Notes under the pieces: model-generated | The model's input: the letters and a program-made list of their open reading frames with translations, nothing else | The model's database searches: none | What the model was told of the DNA's origin: nothing | Source of the DNA: Gp6-AA45 sp035652075 | Lineage (GTDB): Bacteria > Acidobacteriota > Vicinamibacteria > Vicinamibacterales > CAVVIG01 | Direction of reading: 5' to 3' | DNA length: 35,050 bases | Assembly (NCBI GenBank): GCA_035652075.1 | Contig: DASREL010000093.1 | Location: 1 to 35,050 of the forward strand | Part shown: positions 7,482-15,145 of the stretch, one piece after another | Layout of the letters: each line of letters begins with the position of its first letter | How positions within the stretch are numbered: the stretch's first letter is position 1 | Made by a program: the position numbers and the translations under genes

Positions 7482-9158
7482 ATGAAGCGAAGCATCACGT
7501 GTGTGGTGTCCGCACTGGCGGTTTCGGTATCGCTCCACGCGCAGGTGACGCCCGACCGGCTGCAGAACGCGGCGCGCGAAGCCAAGAACTGGCTGCTGTA
7601 CTCAGGCGGCTATTTCAGCAACCGCTACAGTCCGCTGACGCAGATTTCGCCGGCCAACGTCAAGAACCTCGAGCTCGCGTGGATGTATCAGGCGGCGGTC
7701 GCCGGCGCGTGGCAGACGACGCCGCTGGTTGTCGACGGGATCATGTATCTGACGCAGCGCCCCAACGACGTCGTCGCGCTCGACGCGAAGACGGGACGCG
7801 TGTTCTGGATCTATCGACATCAGCTGAATCCAAATCAGATCGTCTGCTGCGGCGCGAACAACCGTGGCCTCGCGATCCTCGGCGACACGTTGTATATGGG
7901 CACGCTCGACGCGCATCTTGTTGCGATCGATGCGAAGAGCGGGCGTCCGCTGTGGAACGTCGAGGTCACCGACAGCAGGCAAGGCTATTCGGTGACGCTC
8001 GCGCCGCTTGCGGTGAAAGACAAGATCATCATCGGCGTCGGCGGCGGCGAGTACGGCATCCGCGGATTCGTCGCGGCGTACGACGCGCGCACCGGGAAAG
8101 AAGCGTGGCGCTTCCACACGATCCCCGCGCCGAACGAGCCCGGCGGCGACTCGTGGCAGCCGTGCACGCCGGCGCAAGGCAAGTTCTGCGATCCCGAAGC
8201 GTGGAAGCACGGCGGCGGATCGGTGTGGGTCACCGGATCGTACGACGCCGCGCTGAACCTGACGTACTGGGGCGTCGGCAACGCGGGCCCCGACTGGAAC
8301 AACGAGCAGCGGCCTGGCGACAACCTCTACACCGACTCGGTCGTCGCGCTCGACGCCGACACCGGGCAACTGAAGTGGCACTATCAGTTCACGCCGCACG
8401 ATCGCTACGACTACGACTCGGTGCAGGTTCCGGTCCTCGCCGACATCACCTGGCGCGGCGGTCCGGTGAAGGCGATGGTGTGGGCGAATCGCAACGGCAA
8501 CTTCTACGTCCTCGATCGCGCGACCGGACGATTTCTCACCGGCAAGCCGTTCGTCAAAGTGAATTGGATGGACACGTTCGACGAGCGCGGCCGCCCGCAT
8601 CAGACGCCGCAGCCCGACGGTCAGCCGACCTGGCCCGGCAATCAGGGCGGCACGAACTGGTACTCGCCGTCGTTCAGCCCGCGCACTGGTCTTTTCTACG
8701 TCTCCGCGTGGGAAGGCTACGCGACGATCTTCGGCGGCACGCCGGTCGAGTATCAGGAAGGACGCAATTTCGGCGGCGGCGTCAACCGCAACTACGTTCC
8801 AGTTCCCGGCGCGCCGGGTGTGCCGGGTTTACGCCGCGGCCCGATCAACAACTGGACCGACGCCGTGGCCAGCGGCGCCGTCCTCGCGCTCGATGCGGCG
8901 ACCGGCGAAGTGAAGTGGAAGTTTCCGATGACCGACGTCACCGACAGCGGCATCCTGACGACCGGATCCGACGTGCTGTTCACCGGCGGCCGCGAAGGAT
9001 ATTTCCAGGCGCTCGACGCGAAAAACGGAACGCTGCTCTGGAAGACGAACCTCGGCGCGCAGATCGTCAACGGTCCGATCACGTTCGAGGCGGATGGCAA
9101 GCAGTACGTCGCGGCGATTGCTGGACTGTCGCTGTGCGTCTTCTCGCTGCGAAACTAA
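7482..9158 (+). CDS. PQQ-dependent alcohol dehydrogenase, predicted lanthanide type
   Basis: A 558-residue exported quinoprotein with signal peptide (cleavage near LHA-QVTP) and an eight-bladed propeller seen as repeated VxALDAxTGxxxW motifs. It keeps the adjacent Cys122-Cys123 (VCCGANNRG), the metal-ligand Glu190 (GGGEYGIRG) and Asn267 (WGVGNAGP), and the catalytic Asp310. Residues 310-312 read Asp-Tyr-Asp; the second Asp is the extra ligand that marks lanthanide-dependent enzymes (XoxF/ExaF type) and is Ala in calcium MxaF. It lacks a fused cytochrome domain, consistent with the separate cytochrome c immediately upstream. Substrate (methanol, ethanol, other alcohols) cannot be read from sequence. 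Its TAA overlaps the TAG of the convergent VOC gene. Confidence 0.9.
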   Translation: MKRSITCVVSALAVSVSLHAQVTPDRLQNAAREAKNWLLYSGGYFSNRYSPLTQISPANVKNLELAWMYQAAVAGAWQTTPLVVDGIMYLTQRPNDVVALDAKTGRVFWIYRHQLNPNQIVCCGANNRGLAILGDTLYMGTLDAHLVAIDAKSGRPLWNVEVTDSRQGYSVTLAPLAVKDKIIIGVGGGEYGIRGFVAAYDARTGKEAWRFHTIPAPNEPGGDSWQPCTPAQGKFCDPEAWKHGGGSVWVTGSYDAALNLTYWGVGNAGPDWNNEQRPGDNLYTDSVVALDADTGQLKWHYQFTPHDRYDYDSVQVPVLADITWRGGPVKAMVWANRNGNFYVLDRATGRFLTGKPFVKVNWMDTFDERGRPHQTPQPDGQPTWPGNQGGTNWYSPSFSPRTGLFYVSAWEGYATIFGGTPVEYQEGRNFGGGVNRNYVPVPGAPGVPGLRRGPINNWTDAVASGAVLALDAATGEVKWKFPMTDVTDSGILTTGSDVLFTGGREGYFQALDAKNGTLLWKTNLGAQIVNGPITFEADGKQYVAAIAGLSLCVFSLRN

Positions 9159-9925
9159 GACGGCCGTCGGTATTTCGAGTCGTCTTTGATCACTGACGCG
9201 GCGGCGGGGCGACGAATGATCACGTCCTCGCCGTCGGCCATCCCGACGCACACTTCCCACAGGCCGACCGCTTTCCCGTTGAACCGGACCGGAATCGATT
9301 TCTCGGCGTCCTGTCCCATCCAGTCCGACAGCAGTTCGTTCGTGCCGCCGAAGGTGACCCACTTCACGCCGGCGGGCCGGCGCATGTGCGGCGCGGCGAC
9401 GACAGGCTGGTTCGACGTTCGGCCCGGGACGTCGGGATAGAAATAGAAGCCCGGCATGTCCATCGGCCATTTGTCAGGACGTCCACGTGTGAAACGCGGC
9501 GCCGACTGATATCCGAGCACGTAGCCGTCGGGACGAAGAAAGTGGTTGTAGGGATTCGTTCGCGAGTCTTCCGGCGTCACGTCGGCGCCGAGGCGCTTCG
9601 CGATCGCTTCGAGGTCCGCGAGCGAGTCGACGCCCAGCATCAACCCAGTCCAGTAGTCGCCGTTGTATTCGTTGTCCACCGACAGCACGTCGTAGCGATA
9701 GTTCGGACGCGTGTCCTTGAGGTGCGCGTGCGCATCGACGTAGCACTGGATCTCGATGAACGCGTCTTTGCCGCCAGGGCCGTTGCCGAGCGGCACCATG
9801 TGACACGAGATATCGCGCAGCCACTCGCCGGTCCAGAAGCTGAGACCGGTTTCTTTGCGCAGCCTCGCCGCCGATTCGAACGCGTTGCGCGCGCCGAGCG
9901 AGAAATGATTGATGTGGATGTTCAT
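9155..9925 (-). CDS. VOC/glyoxalase-like protein, paralogue 4 of 4
   Basis: A 256-residue protein and the last gene of a four-gene cluster. It opens with INHFSLGARN and has FIEIQCYVD, so the strand-1 His and strand-4 Glu typical of vicinal oxygen chelate metal sites are present. The C-terminal part has SNQPVVAAP, GVKWVTFGGT, VRFNGKAVGLWEVCVG and ends in DVIIRRPAA, the signature shared by all four paralogues. No signal peptide. The ATG is 1 nt after the upstream TGA (TGACATG). The long insert around residues 60-85 distinguishes it. Reaction and substrate are unknown. Confidence 0.75.
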   Translation of the reverse strand: MNIHINHFSLGARNAFESAARLRKETGLSFWTGEWLRDISCHMVPLGNGPGGKDAFIEIQCYVDAHAHLKDTRPNYRYDVLSVDNEYNGDYWTGLMLGVDSLADLEAIAKRLGADVTPEDSRTNPYNHFLRPDGYVLGYQSAPRFTRGRPDKWPMDMPGFYFYPDVPGRTSNQPVVAAPHMRRPAGVKWVTFGGTNELLSDWMGQDAEKSIPVRFNGKAVGLWEVCVGMADGEDVIIRRPAAASVIKDDSKYRRPS

Positions 9926-9926
9926 G

Positions 9927-10664
9927 TCAGCTCCGCCAGTCGGCGAACTTCGCCGTCGGCACCGCTTCGGACGCGGCCGGCCTGCGAATGACGATGTCCT
10001 CGTGGTCGACGGCGCCGACACAGACGGCCCACACGCCGAGCGACTTGCCATTGAACTTCAGCGGCAGCATCTCGACGTACTGCATCCCGCCGAGCCAGTC
10101 CGCCATGTCCTGCGCCGTGCCGCCGACTTCCACCCATTTGATCCCGGTCGGCTGCACTTGATTCGGCACCGGATGCGTCGGTTGGCCGCTCGAGTGATAC
10201 GTGCGATCGGGGTAGTAGTAGACGTTCGGCAATCCTGCCATCCACACCGTGCGTTTACCGACGGGCGTCGACGCCATCGGCAGGATGTAGCCGTTCGCGC
10301 GCTGGAAATGCGCGGCGGGATCGGGATTGTCGGCACGGTTCACCGTGCTCTTCCAGTGCCGCGCGAACATCTCGAGTTCGTCCATCGAGTCGACGCCGAG
10401 GCACAAGCCGTTGAAGTGATCGCCCGTCTCGGTGATGTCGAGGATCCACTGCTTCCGCTCGTCCATCTTTCTGAGCGAGAAGATGTCGATGATGCCCGAG
10501 ATCTCGATGAAGTTGCCGGGCGGCCCGAGCGGGACGATGTTGACGGACGAATCGCGCAGCCACTCGCCGGTCCAGTAGCCGAGCCCGGTTTCTTTCGACA
10601 GCGTATCCGCCGATCGAAAGATGTGCGGCGACGCCAGGCTGATGTGATCGATATGCAGCGGCAT
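9927..10664 (-). CDS. VOC/glyoxalase-like protein, paralogue 3 of 4
   Basis: A 245-residue protein whose ATG directly follows the upstream TAG, so it is translated from the same message. HIDHISLASP at the start and FIEISGIID supply the His and Glu of a VOC metal site. It shares KETGLGYWTGEWLRDSS with paralogue 4 (there KETGLSFWTGEWLRDIS), making these two the closest pair. The second half carries SSGQPTHPVP, GIKWVEVGGT, LKFNGKSLGVWAVCVG and the shared EDIVIRRPAA near its end. Cytoplasmic by lack of a signal. Function unknown; glyoxalase, dioxygenase or isomerase chemistry are all possible for this fold. Confidence 0.75.
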   Translation of the reverse strand: MPLHIDHISLASPHIFRSADTLSKETGLGYWTGEWLRDSSVNIVPLGPPGNFIEISGIIDIFSLRKMDERKQWILDITETGDHFNGLCLGVDSMDELEMFARHWKSTVNRADNPDPAAHFQRANGYILPMASTPVGKRTVWMAGLPNVYYYPDRTYHSSGQPTHPVPNQVQPTGIKWVEVGGTAQDMADWLGGMQYVEMLPLKFNGKSLGVWAVCVGAVDHEDIVIRRPAASEAVPTAKFADWRS

Positions 10665-11504
10665 CTACGTCGTCCTCGTCGCTGACGGCCGGCGGATTTC
10701 GACGTCGCCGACGTCGGTCTTGACGCCGATCGCGTACACGCCCGGCGCTTTGCCGTTGAACTTCATCTTCAGGTCGTCGGGATTCTGATCGAGCCACGCC
10801 TGCATCTGCGCCTTTGTGCCGCCCATCTCGATCCACGCGACGCCCATCGGCACGACGAGCCCAGGCGCGTTGACGACCGGTTGCCCGCTCGGATGCGAGT
10901 AGAGACGATTTTCCCAGCAGCACCATGTCGGCTGGCCCGTTTCCCATGGATTGCGAATGTTCGGTCCGTGCGGCGCCTCCCAACATTTCACCGGCGGGCC
11001 GTCGGACGGCGTGTGCATGTTCAGCCGCGCGACACCGCCGTGCCGTTTCGCGATCTCCTTCAGTTCGTCCATGGTGTTGACGCGCAGGCACACGCCGCTG
11101 AACACCGGCGACTTCATCGACACGGCGCGCGCGTGCCACCACGGACGCAGGCGTGCATCGCTCGTGGCGAACGGATCGACGACGCTTTCGATTTCGAGAT
11201 ACACGCCGCCGCCGAGCGGCATCGTCTTTTGACCGGTGACGATGTTGGTGCCGAAGCCGCCGTCGTAGTGGCCGATCTTCGTCGCCTTCATCAGATCGAA
11301 CGCGGTCGCGTAGACGTTCGTGCAGCCGATGTGAACGTGATCGAGGACGGCAGGTGCAGTTGCAGTTCCAGTTCCAGTTGCAGTTGCGCGAGCGGCGCCT
11401 TGAGCGTCGGCGGCTCGCAGTTTCGCGGTCGTCGCGGCGACGACGCCCGTCGTCAGCGCAGCCGTGTTACGGAGCATCGCGCGCCGGCTGATTTTGTGAG
11501 TCAT
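10665..11504 (-). CDS. Tat-exported VOC/glyoxalase-like protein, paralogue 2 of 4
   Basis: A 279-residue protein with AAGGAGA placed well before the ATG at 11504. The N-terminus has the twin-arginine motif SRRAMLRNT followed by a hydrophobic stretch and an Ala-rich cleavage region, so this paralogue is predicted to be folded, probably with its metal, before export. A Thr-Ala/Thr-Gly linker encoded by a hexamer array joins the signal to the domain. The domain starts LDHVHIGC, has VYLEIESVVD, HPSGQPVVNAP, GVAWIEMGGT, MKFNGKAPGVYAIGVKT and DVEIRRPSA. It is the only one of the four with an export signal. Confidence 0.78.
   Translation of the reverse strand: MTHKISRRAMLRNTAALTTGVVAATTAKLRAADAQGAARATATGTGTATAPAVLDHVHIGCTNVYATAFDLMKATKIGHYDGGFGTNIVTGQKTMPLGGGVYLEIESVVDPFATSDARLRPWWHARAVSMKSPVFSGVCLRVNTMDELKEIAKRHGGVARLNMHTPSDGPPVKCWEAPHGPNIRNPWETGQPTWCCWENRLYSHPSGQPVVNAPGLVVPMGVAWIEMGGTKAQMQAWLDQNPDDLKMKFNGKAPGVYAIGVKTDVGDVEIRRPSATRTT
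11357..11386 (-). repeat. Hexanucleotide array (C/G)AACTG x5 after a Tat signal
   Basis: Five uninterrupted 6-bp units (on the minus strand CAACTG or GAACTG) encode Thr-Ala/Thr-Gly dipeptides exactly between the twin-arginine signal and the VOC domain. Same unit as the nine-copy array at 5575-5628. Confidence 0.8.
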
Positions 11505-11515
11505 CGCGATCTCCT

Positions 11516-12199
11516 TCAGTACTCGGTCACCGATGGACGACGAATCACGATCTCGCCGCCTCTCATGGTCTTCACGCCGATCGCATAGAGGCCGGGAGGG
11601 CGGCCGTTGAACCGGAAGGGCAGAGTGCCGGCTGGCATGTCGAGCCAGTCGTACATCTCTTTCGCGGTGCCGCCGACTTCGATCCACGCGACACCGTCGG
11701 GTCGCGTGATTTTAGGCGCGGTCGATGGCGGCTGTCCGCTCGGATGCATCGGAAAGTCCTCGAACCAGTGCCACATGGGGAAACCGTTCGCGACGGACTC
11801 TCGCGGACCCGGCGCCGAGAACACACGCATCGCATACCCGTTCGGCCAGATGCGCGTCGTCGGATCCTTGGCGATCGTGTAGCCCTTCTTCCGCGCGATC
11901 GCCTGCAGTTCGTCGAACGTGTCGACGCGGAAGCCCAAGCCTGTGAAGCACTCGCCGAGCGTCTGCACGCCGTCGTACCACCACGGGCGGTTCTTCGCGT
12001 CGCGCATCGCGTGCGCGTCGACGATGCCGTTCAGTTCGAGGTAGGTATTCGCGCCGAGCGGAAAGATGCGGTTGGCGAGATCGCCGTTGAGGACGTGGCC
12101 GCCGTCGTAGAAGCTGAGCGTCGTTTCGAGGCGCAAGCGGTGCGCGCCGTAGAACATGTTCGGCGAACTGATGGAGACGTGATCCAGGTGTATCGCCAT
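11516..12199 (-). CDS. VOC/glyoxalase-like protein, paralogue 1 of 4 (first gene)
   Basis: A 227-residue protein, first in the four-gene cluster. It starts HLDHVSISSPN and has TYLELNGIVDAH, giving the His and Glu expected of a VOC metal site. The second half shows HPSGQPPSTAP, GVAWIEVGGT, FRFNGRPPGLYAIGVKT and ends EIVIRRPSVTEY. No signal peptide. It most resembles the Tat-exported paralogue in the C-terminal region. The start ATG lies 21 bp from the divergent permease GTG, and a GATAAT -10-like element ends 8 nt before it, suggesting a leaderless transcript. Possible fold-level relatives are glyoxalase-like domain proteins; reaction unknown. Confidence 0.75.
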   Translation of the reverse strand: MAIHLDHVSISSPNMFYGAHRLRLETTLSFYDGGHVLNGDLANRIFPLGANTYLELNGIVDAHAMRDAKNRPWWYDGVQTLGECFTGLGFRVDTFDELQAIARKKGYTIAKDPTTRIWPNGYAMRVFSAPGPRESVANGFPMWHWFEDFPMHPSGQPPSTAPKITRPDGVAWIEVGGTAKEMYDWLDMPAGTLPFRFNGRPPGLYAIGVKTMRGGEIVIRRPSVTEY

Positions 12200-12220
12200 A
12201 GCGACGTATTATCAACGCGC
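12200..12220. promoter_or_regulatory. Bidirectional promoter core between VOC cluster and permease
   Basis: The 21-bp gap contains TATTAT (12207-12212, plus strand) and, overlapping it on the other strand, GATAAT (12213-12208). Each ends 8 nt before its gene's start codon, so transcription would begin at or within a few bases of the start codon on both sides. Inference from -10 resemblance only. Confidence 0.45.
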
Positions 12221-12961
12221 GTGCCGTCGTTCTCCACTGTTTACTTTGTCGCCGTCATCTTTTTTGCCACGCTGATTCGTTCGACGTTCGGATTCGGCGA
12301 GGCGTTGATTGCGGTGCCGCTGCTCGCGCTCGTCATGCCCGTCGCCATTGCCGCGCCGGTGGCGGTACTGGTTTCCGTGGTCGTCGCCGCCGCGATCGTT
12401 GTCGAGGATTGGCGCCGCGTCGATTTTCGAAGCGCTGCGGGCCTGCTCGCGACCGCGCTCGTTGGCATCCCCGTTGGCGTGCTGCTGCTCGCGCACGCGC
12501 CCGAGCGGCTGGTCAAGGGCGGTCTGGGACTGGTCATCGTCGCGTTTTCGATCTATTCGCTCGCGACGAGGAGCGGCGCGCGCGCGCCACACGATCATCC
12601 CGCGTGGCTGATCGGCTGTGGCTTTCTCTCGGGCGTTCTTGGCGGCGCATACGGGATGAACGGTCCGCCGCTCGTGGTGTACGGCGCCCTGCGCCAGTGG
12701 CCGCCGCAGAAATTCAGGGCGACGCTGCAGGCGTACTTCTTGCCGGCGAGTCTCGTCGGGGTGATCGGATACGCGGCGATCGGACTTTGGACCCCGACGA
12801 TCACGCGCTTCTTCCTGTGGTCGCTGCCCGCCGTCGCCGCGGGTATCGTGCTTGGCCGAACGATTCACCGCCGCATGTCAGCCGATGTCTTTGTGCGGCT
12901 GGTCCACGCGGCGCTGGTGTTGATCGGCGTGACGCTCGTTGTGCAGGCGCTGAAACAGTAA
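12221..12961 (+). CDS. TauE/SafE family membrane permease
   Basis: A 246-residue protein with about seven to eight hydrophobic segments. The GTG at 12221 is chosen because the first membrane span begins right after (TVYFVAVIFFATLIRSTFGFGEAL); the frame stays open far upstream but through sequence belonging to the opposite-strand VOC gene. The RSTFGFGEALIAVPLL segment and the internal repeat GFLSGVLGGAYGMNGPPLVVY are typical of TauE/SafE (DUF81) sulfite or organosulfonate exporters. The actual substrate is not determined by these motifs. Divergent from the VOC gene cluster, with which it may share regulation. Confidence 0.85.
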   Translation: MPSFSTVYFVAVIFFATLIRSTFGFGEALIAVPLLALVMPVAIAAPVAVLVSVVVAAAIVVEDWRRVDFRSAAGLLATALVGIPVGVLLLAHAPERLVKGGLGLVIVAFSIYSLATRSGARAPHDHPAWLIGCGFLSGVLGGAYGMNGPPLVVYGALRQWPPQKFRATLQAYFLPASLVGVIGYAAIGLWTPTITRFFLWSLPAVAAGIVLGRTIHRRMSADVFVRLVHAALVLIGVTLVVQALKQ

Positions 12962-12983
12962 GGGCGGCCCCCGCCGGCCGCCC
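12962..12983 (+). terminator. Intrinsic-terminator-like hairpin after the permease
   Basis: GGGCGGCC (12962-12969) and GGCCGCCC (12976-12983) form a perfect 8-bp GC stem with a 6-nt loop directly after the TAA at 12959-12961. The following sequence is the ACTT heptamer array, T-rich but not a plain T-run. Confidence 0.6.
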
Positions 12984-12984
12984 C

Positions 12985-13040
12985 ACTTCGTACTTCGTAC
13001 TTCGTACTTCTAACTTCTAACTTTTCACTTTCTACTTTTT
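12985..13040. repeat. Perfectly phased 7-bp tandem array (ACTTNNN x8)
   Basis: Eight consecutive 7-bp units all begin with ACTT: three ACTTCGT, two ACTTCTA, then ACTTTTC, ACTTTCT and ACTTTTT, filling 56 bp exactly. The array lies between convergent genes, and its end supplies the stop codon and the last two Lys codons of the large minus-strand gene. Degeneration increases toward that gene. Confidence 0.85.
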
Positions 13041-15098
13041 GCCCTGATCGTGCGGCACGACGACCGTCGTCGTCTTCGTCGATGACGTGTTGCCCGCGGC
13101 GTCGGTGCAGGCGACCGCGATCGTGTAGATGCGGCCGTTGCCGGTGCCGAGGCGATCCGATTGCAGGTTGACCGTCAGCGGTCCGGTGATCTGCGACTGA
13201 CCCGCGCCCGGTTCGTTGCTCGAGACCGAGACGATCTTGCAGGACGGAGAACTCACGGCGTCCGTGTCGCTGACCGAGACCGACACTGGCACCATCGCCT
13301 TGTTCGGCGGCCAGAGCGATCCCTGGCTCGGCGACACCGACGTGATCACCGGAGGCGTCGTGTCCTTCACCGTGACGGTGAACGACGTCGAGACGGCCTG
13401 ATTCTGATGCGCGTCGTGCGCCGAGCAATTCACGGTCGTCGTCCCGAGCGCGAACGTGCCGGCGGATGGCGTGCATGTCACCGCGTCCGTCCCATCGACA
13501 ACGTCAGTCGCCGTCGGAAGCGTGTAGGAGACGGTCGCGCCAGACGACGAGGTCGCTTCGGTCGATGTGTTGCCGGGCGTGCCGATGATCGTCGGCGGCG
13601 TCGTGTCCTGCACAGTCACGTTGAAGGACTTGCTGTCGTTGCCACCCGCAGTGGTGGCCGAGCACGTCACAGACGTCGTCGTGATGCCGAACGTCGATCC
13701 CGACGCCGGTGTGCAGTTGACCGGAACCGACGCGGTGCCGTCCGAGGCAGACGCGGTGAACGTCACCGTGGCGCCGGACGCGCTCGTCGCTTCCACCGTC
13801 ATGTCGGCAGGAACCGTCACGACCGGCGGATTCGCCACCGCGAAGTTCGCGAACAGATACGCGCCGCGATATCCACCGGTGGCGATGGCCGGATGACCGT
13901 TGTATTTGATGATGGTCACCGTGTCGGCGACGACGTTGGCGCCGGTATCGGTCCACGCGAGCGTGAAGTTGCCGGTGCCGTCGCCCGCCCACGCCTGTGG
14001 ATTCTGGTGGGGATCGGACGAATCTCCGTTCGAGACGGAGAACACGATGTCGGCGAAGCCGTCGCCGTTGAGATCGCCCGCGTCAACGGACGGAACCCAA
14101 TGGCTCGCGTCGGTGCCGAAGACTTTCGACGCGCTGAACGTGATGTTGCCGCCGCTGCTGGTGTTCGTAAAGAGATAGATACCGCCCGTTCCCGCAATCG
14201 TGTTGCCGTGCCCATCGTCTTCCCCGAAAGCGGAGACGAACACATCCGGCTTCCCGTCGCCGTTCACGTCGCCCACGGCGAGGCTCAGCGCGCTGAGATT
14301 CTTCGGCAGCTTGACTCCGGTGAACGTCCCGTCGCCGTTGTTCCTGTAGACGTTGTACGCGGCAGCGGGCGAATTTGGATCGATCAGCTTCGTGAAGACG
14401 ATGTCGAGCCGCCCGTCACCGTCGAAGTCCGCGAGGCGCACGCCGCTGCCGTCCCAGTCGCCGCCCGGGTACGCGATCACGGCGCCGGGAACGAGGGTTC
14501 CGGCGTGGTTGTAGAAGACGCGAATATTCGGGTTGAACCGATCGCCGATCGCAACGACGTCGGTCGTTCCGTCCCCGTCGATGTCGCCAACGTCGAGGTA
14601 CGAAAGCTCGCCGAATCTCGGGCCGCCGAAACCATTGCAGGTCGCGCACCACTGCACTTGAACCTGCTGCTCGCCGGCCGCATCGAGGCCGCCGGACGTT
14701 CTGTCGCGATAGACCAGTCCGACGCCGCGATCAGTCGCGACATAGCCGGCATAGCCATCGCCGTTACCATCCCAGAACCTGACGTGCTGACGATTGAAGC
14801 CTTGTGCTGAGACGACGAGTCGCGGCGGGTTGCCGATATTGTTTTCGTCAGCAGCCAGACTCTGCATGAACATCAGCGCGTTGCCGCTGCCTGAATTCGC
14901 CAGGCCCATGAAGTCGACGTCCCCGTCCTTGTCCTGGTCCGCAGCGACGATGAACCAGCTCGAGATGTTGTTGAAGTCGTCCTGCATGTGCCAGGTCGTG
15001 AAGGAGATGGGCGTGGGCGCCTGTGCCGTGACGAGCGGTGCGGTCGCCAGCGCCGCCGTGGCAGCCGCGAACGACGCCACCAAGATCTTGACTTTCAT
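13032..15098 (-). CDS. Large secreted FG-GAP/VCBS and HYR repeat protein
   Basis: A 688-residue protein with a signal peptide (KVKILVASFAAATAALA, cleavage near VTAQA). Residues about 35-420 contain FG-GAP/VCBS propeller repeats, visible as calcium-binding loops such as DQDKDGDVDF, DIDGDGTTDV, DFDGDGRLDI, DVNGDGKPDV and DLNGDGFADI. Residues about 430-600 hold two HYR/Ig-like domains (TVEATSASGATVTFTASASD; STEATSSSGATVSYTLPTATD), and a third related domain, SLWPPNKAMVPVSVSVSD, ends the protein. There is no sortase or PEP-CTERM tail. Probably a secreted or outer-surface adhesion or carbohydrate-binding protein. GGAGGG lies 11 nt before the ATG. Likely controlled by the adjacent LuxR-type regulator through the palindrome upstream. 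Confidence 0.85.
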   Translation of the reverse strand: MKVKILVASFAAATAALATAPLVTAQAPTPISFTTWHMQDDFNNISSWFIVAADQDKDGDVDFMGLANSGSGNALMFMQSLAADENNIGNPPRLVVSAQGFNRQHVRFWDGNGDGYAGYVATDRGVGLVYRDRTSGGLDAAGEQQVQVQWCATCNGFGGPRFGELSYLDVGDIDGDGTTDVVAIGDRFNPNIRVFYNHAGTLVPGAVIAYPGGDWDGSGVRLADFDGDGRLDIVFTKLIDPNSPAAAYNVYRNNGDGTFTGVKLPKNLSALSLAVGDVNGDGKPDVFVSAFGEDDGHGNTIAGTGGIYLFTNTSSGGNITFSASKVFGTDASHWVPSVDAGDLNGDGFADIVFSVSNGDSSDPHQNPQAWAGDGTGNFTLAWTDTGANVVADTVTIIKYNGHPAIATGGYRGAYLFANFAVANPPVVTVPADMTVEATSASGATVTFTASASDGTASVPVNCTPASGSTFGITTTSVTCSATTAGGNDSKSFNVTVQDTTPPTIIGTPGNTSTEATSSSGATVSYTLPTATDVVDGTDAVTCTPSAGTFALGTTTVNCSAHDAHQNQAVSTSFTVTVKDTTPPVITSVSPSQGSLWPPNKAMVPVSVSVSDTDAVSSPSCKIVSVSSNEPGAGQSQITGPLTVNLQSDRLGTGNGRIYTIAVACTDAAGNTSSTKTTTVVVPHDQGKK

Positions 15099-15145
15099 AC
15101 CTTTAAAGTCCCTCCATGTGCTGACTGAAAACGTCAGGAAAGGAC

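Noticed and set aside
11744..12220. N-terminal extension of the TauE/SafE permease frame
   Set aside because: It is antisense to VOC paralogue 1, Arg-rich and not membrane-like; the permease family starts at the first hydrophobic span.
12985..13040. CRISPR-like repeats
   Set aside because: Units are 7 bp with no spacers; it is a simple tandem array.
13161..14810. Plus-strand open frame of 549 codons opposite the FG-GAP/HYR gene
   Set aside because: Arg/Val-rich sequence lacking any domain, while the opposite strand has a signal peptide, Ca-binding loops and HYR domains.
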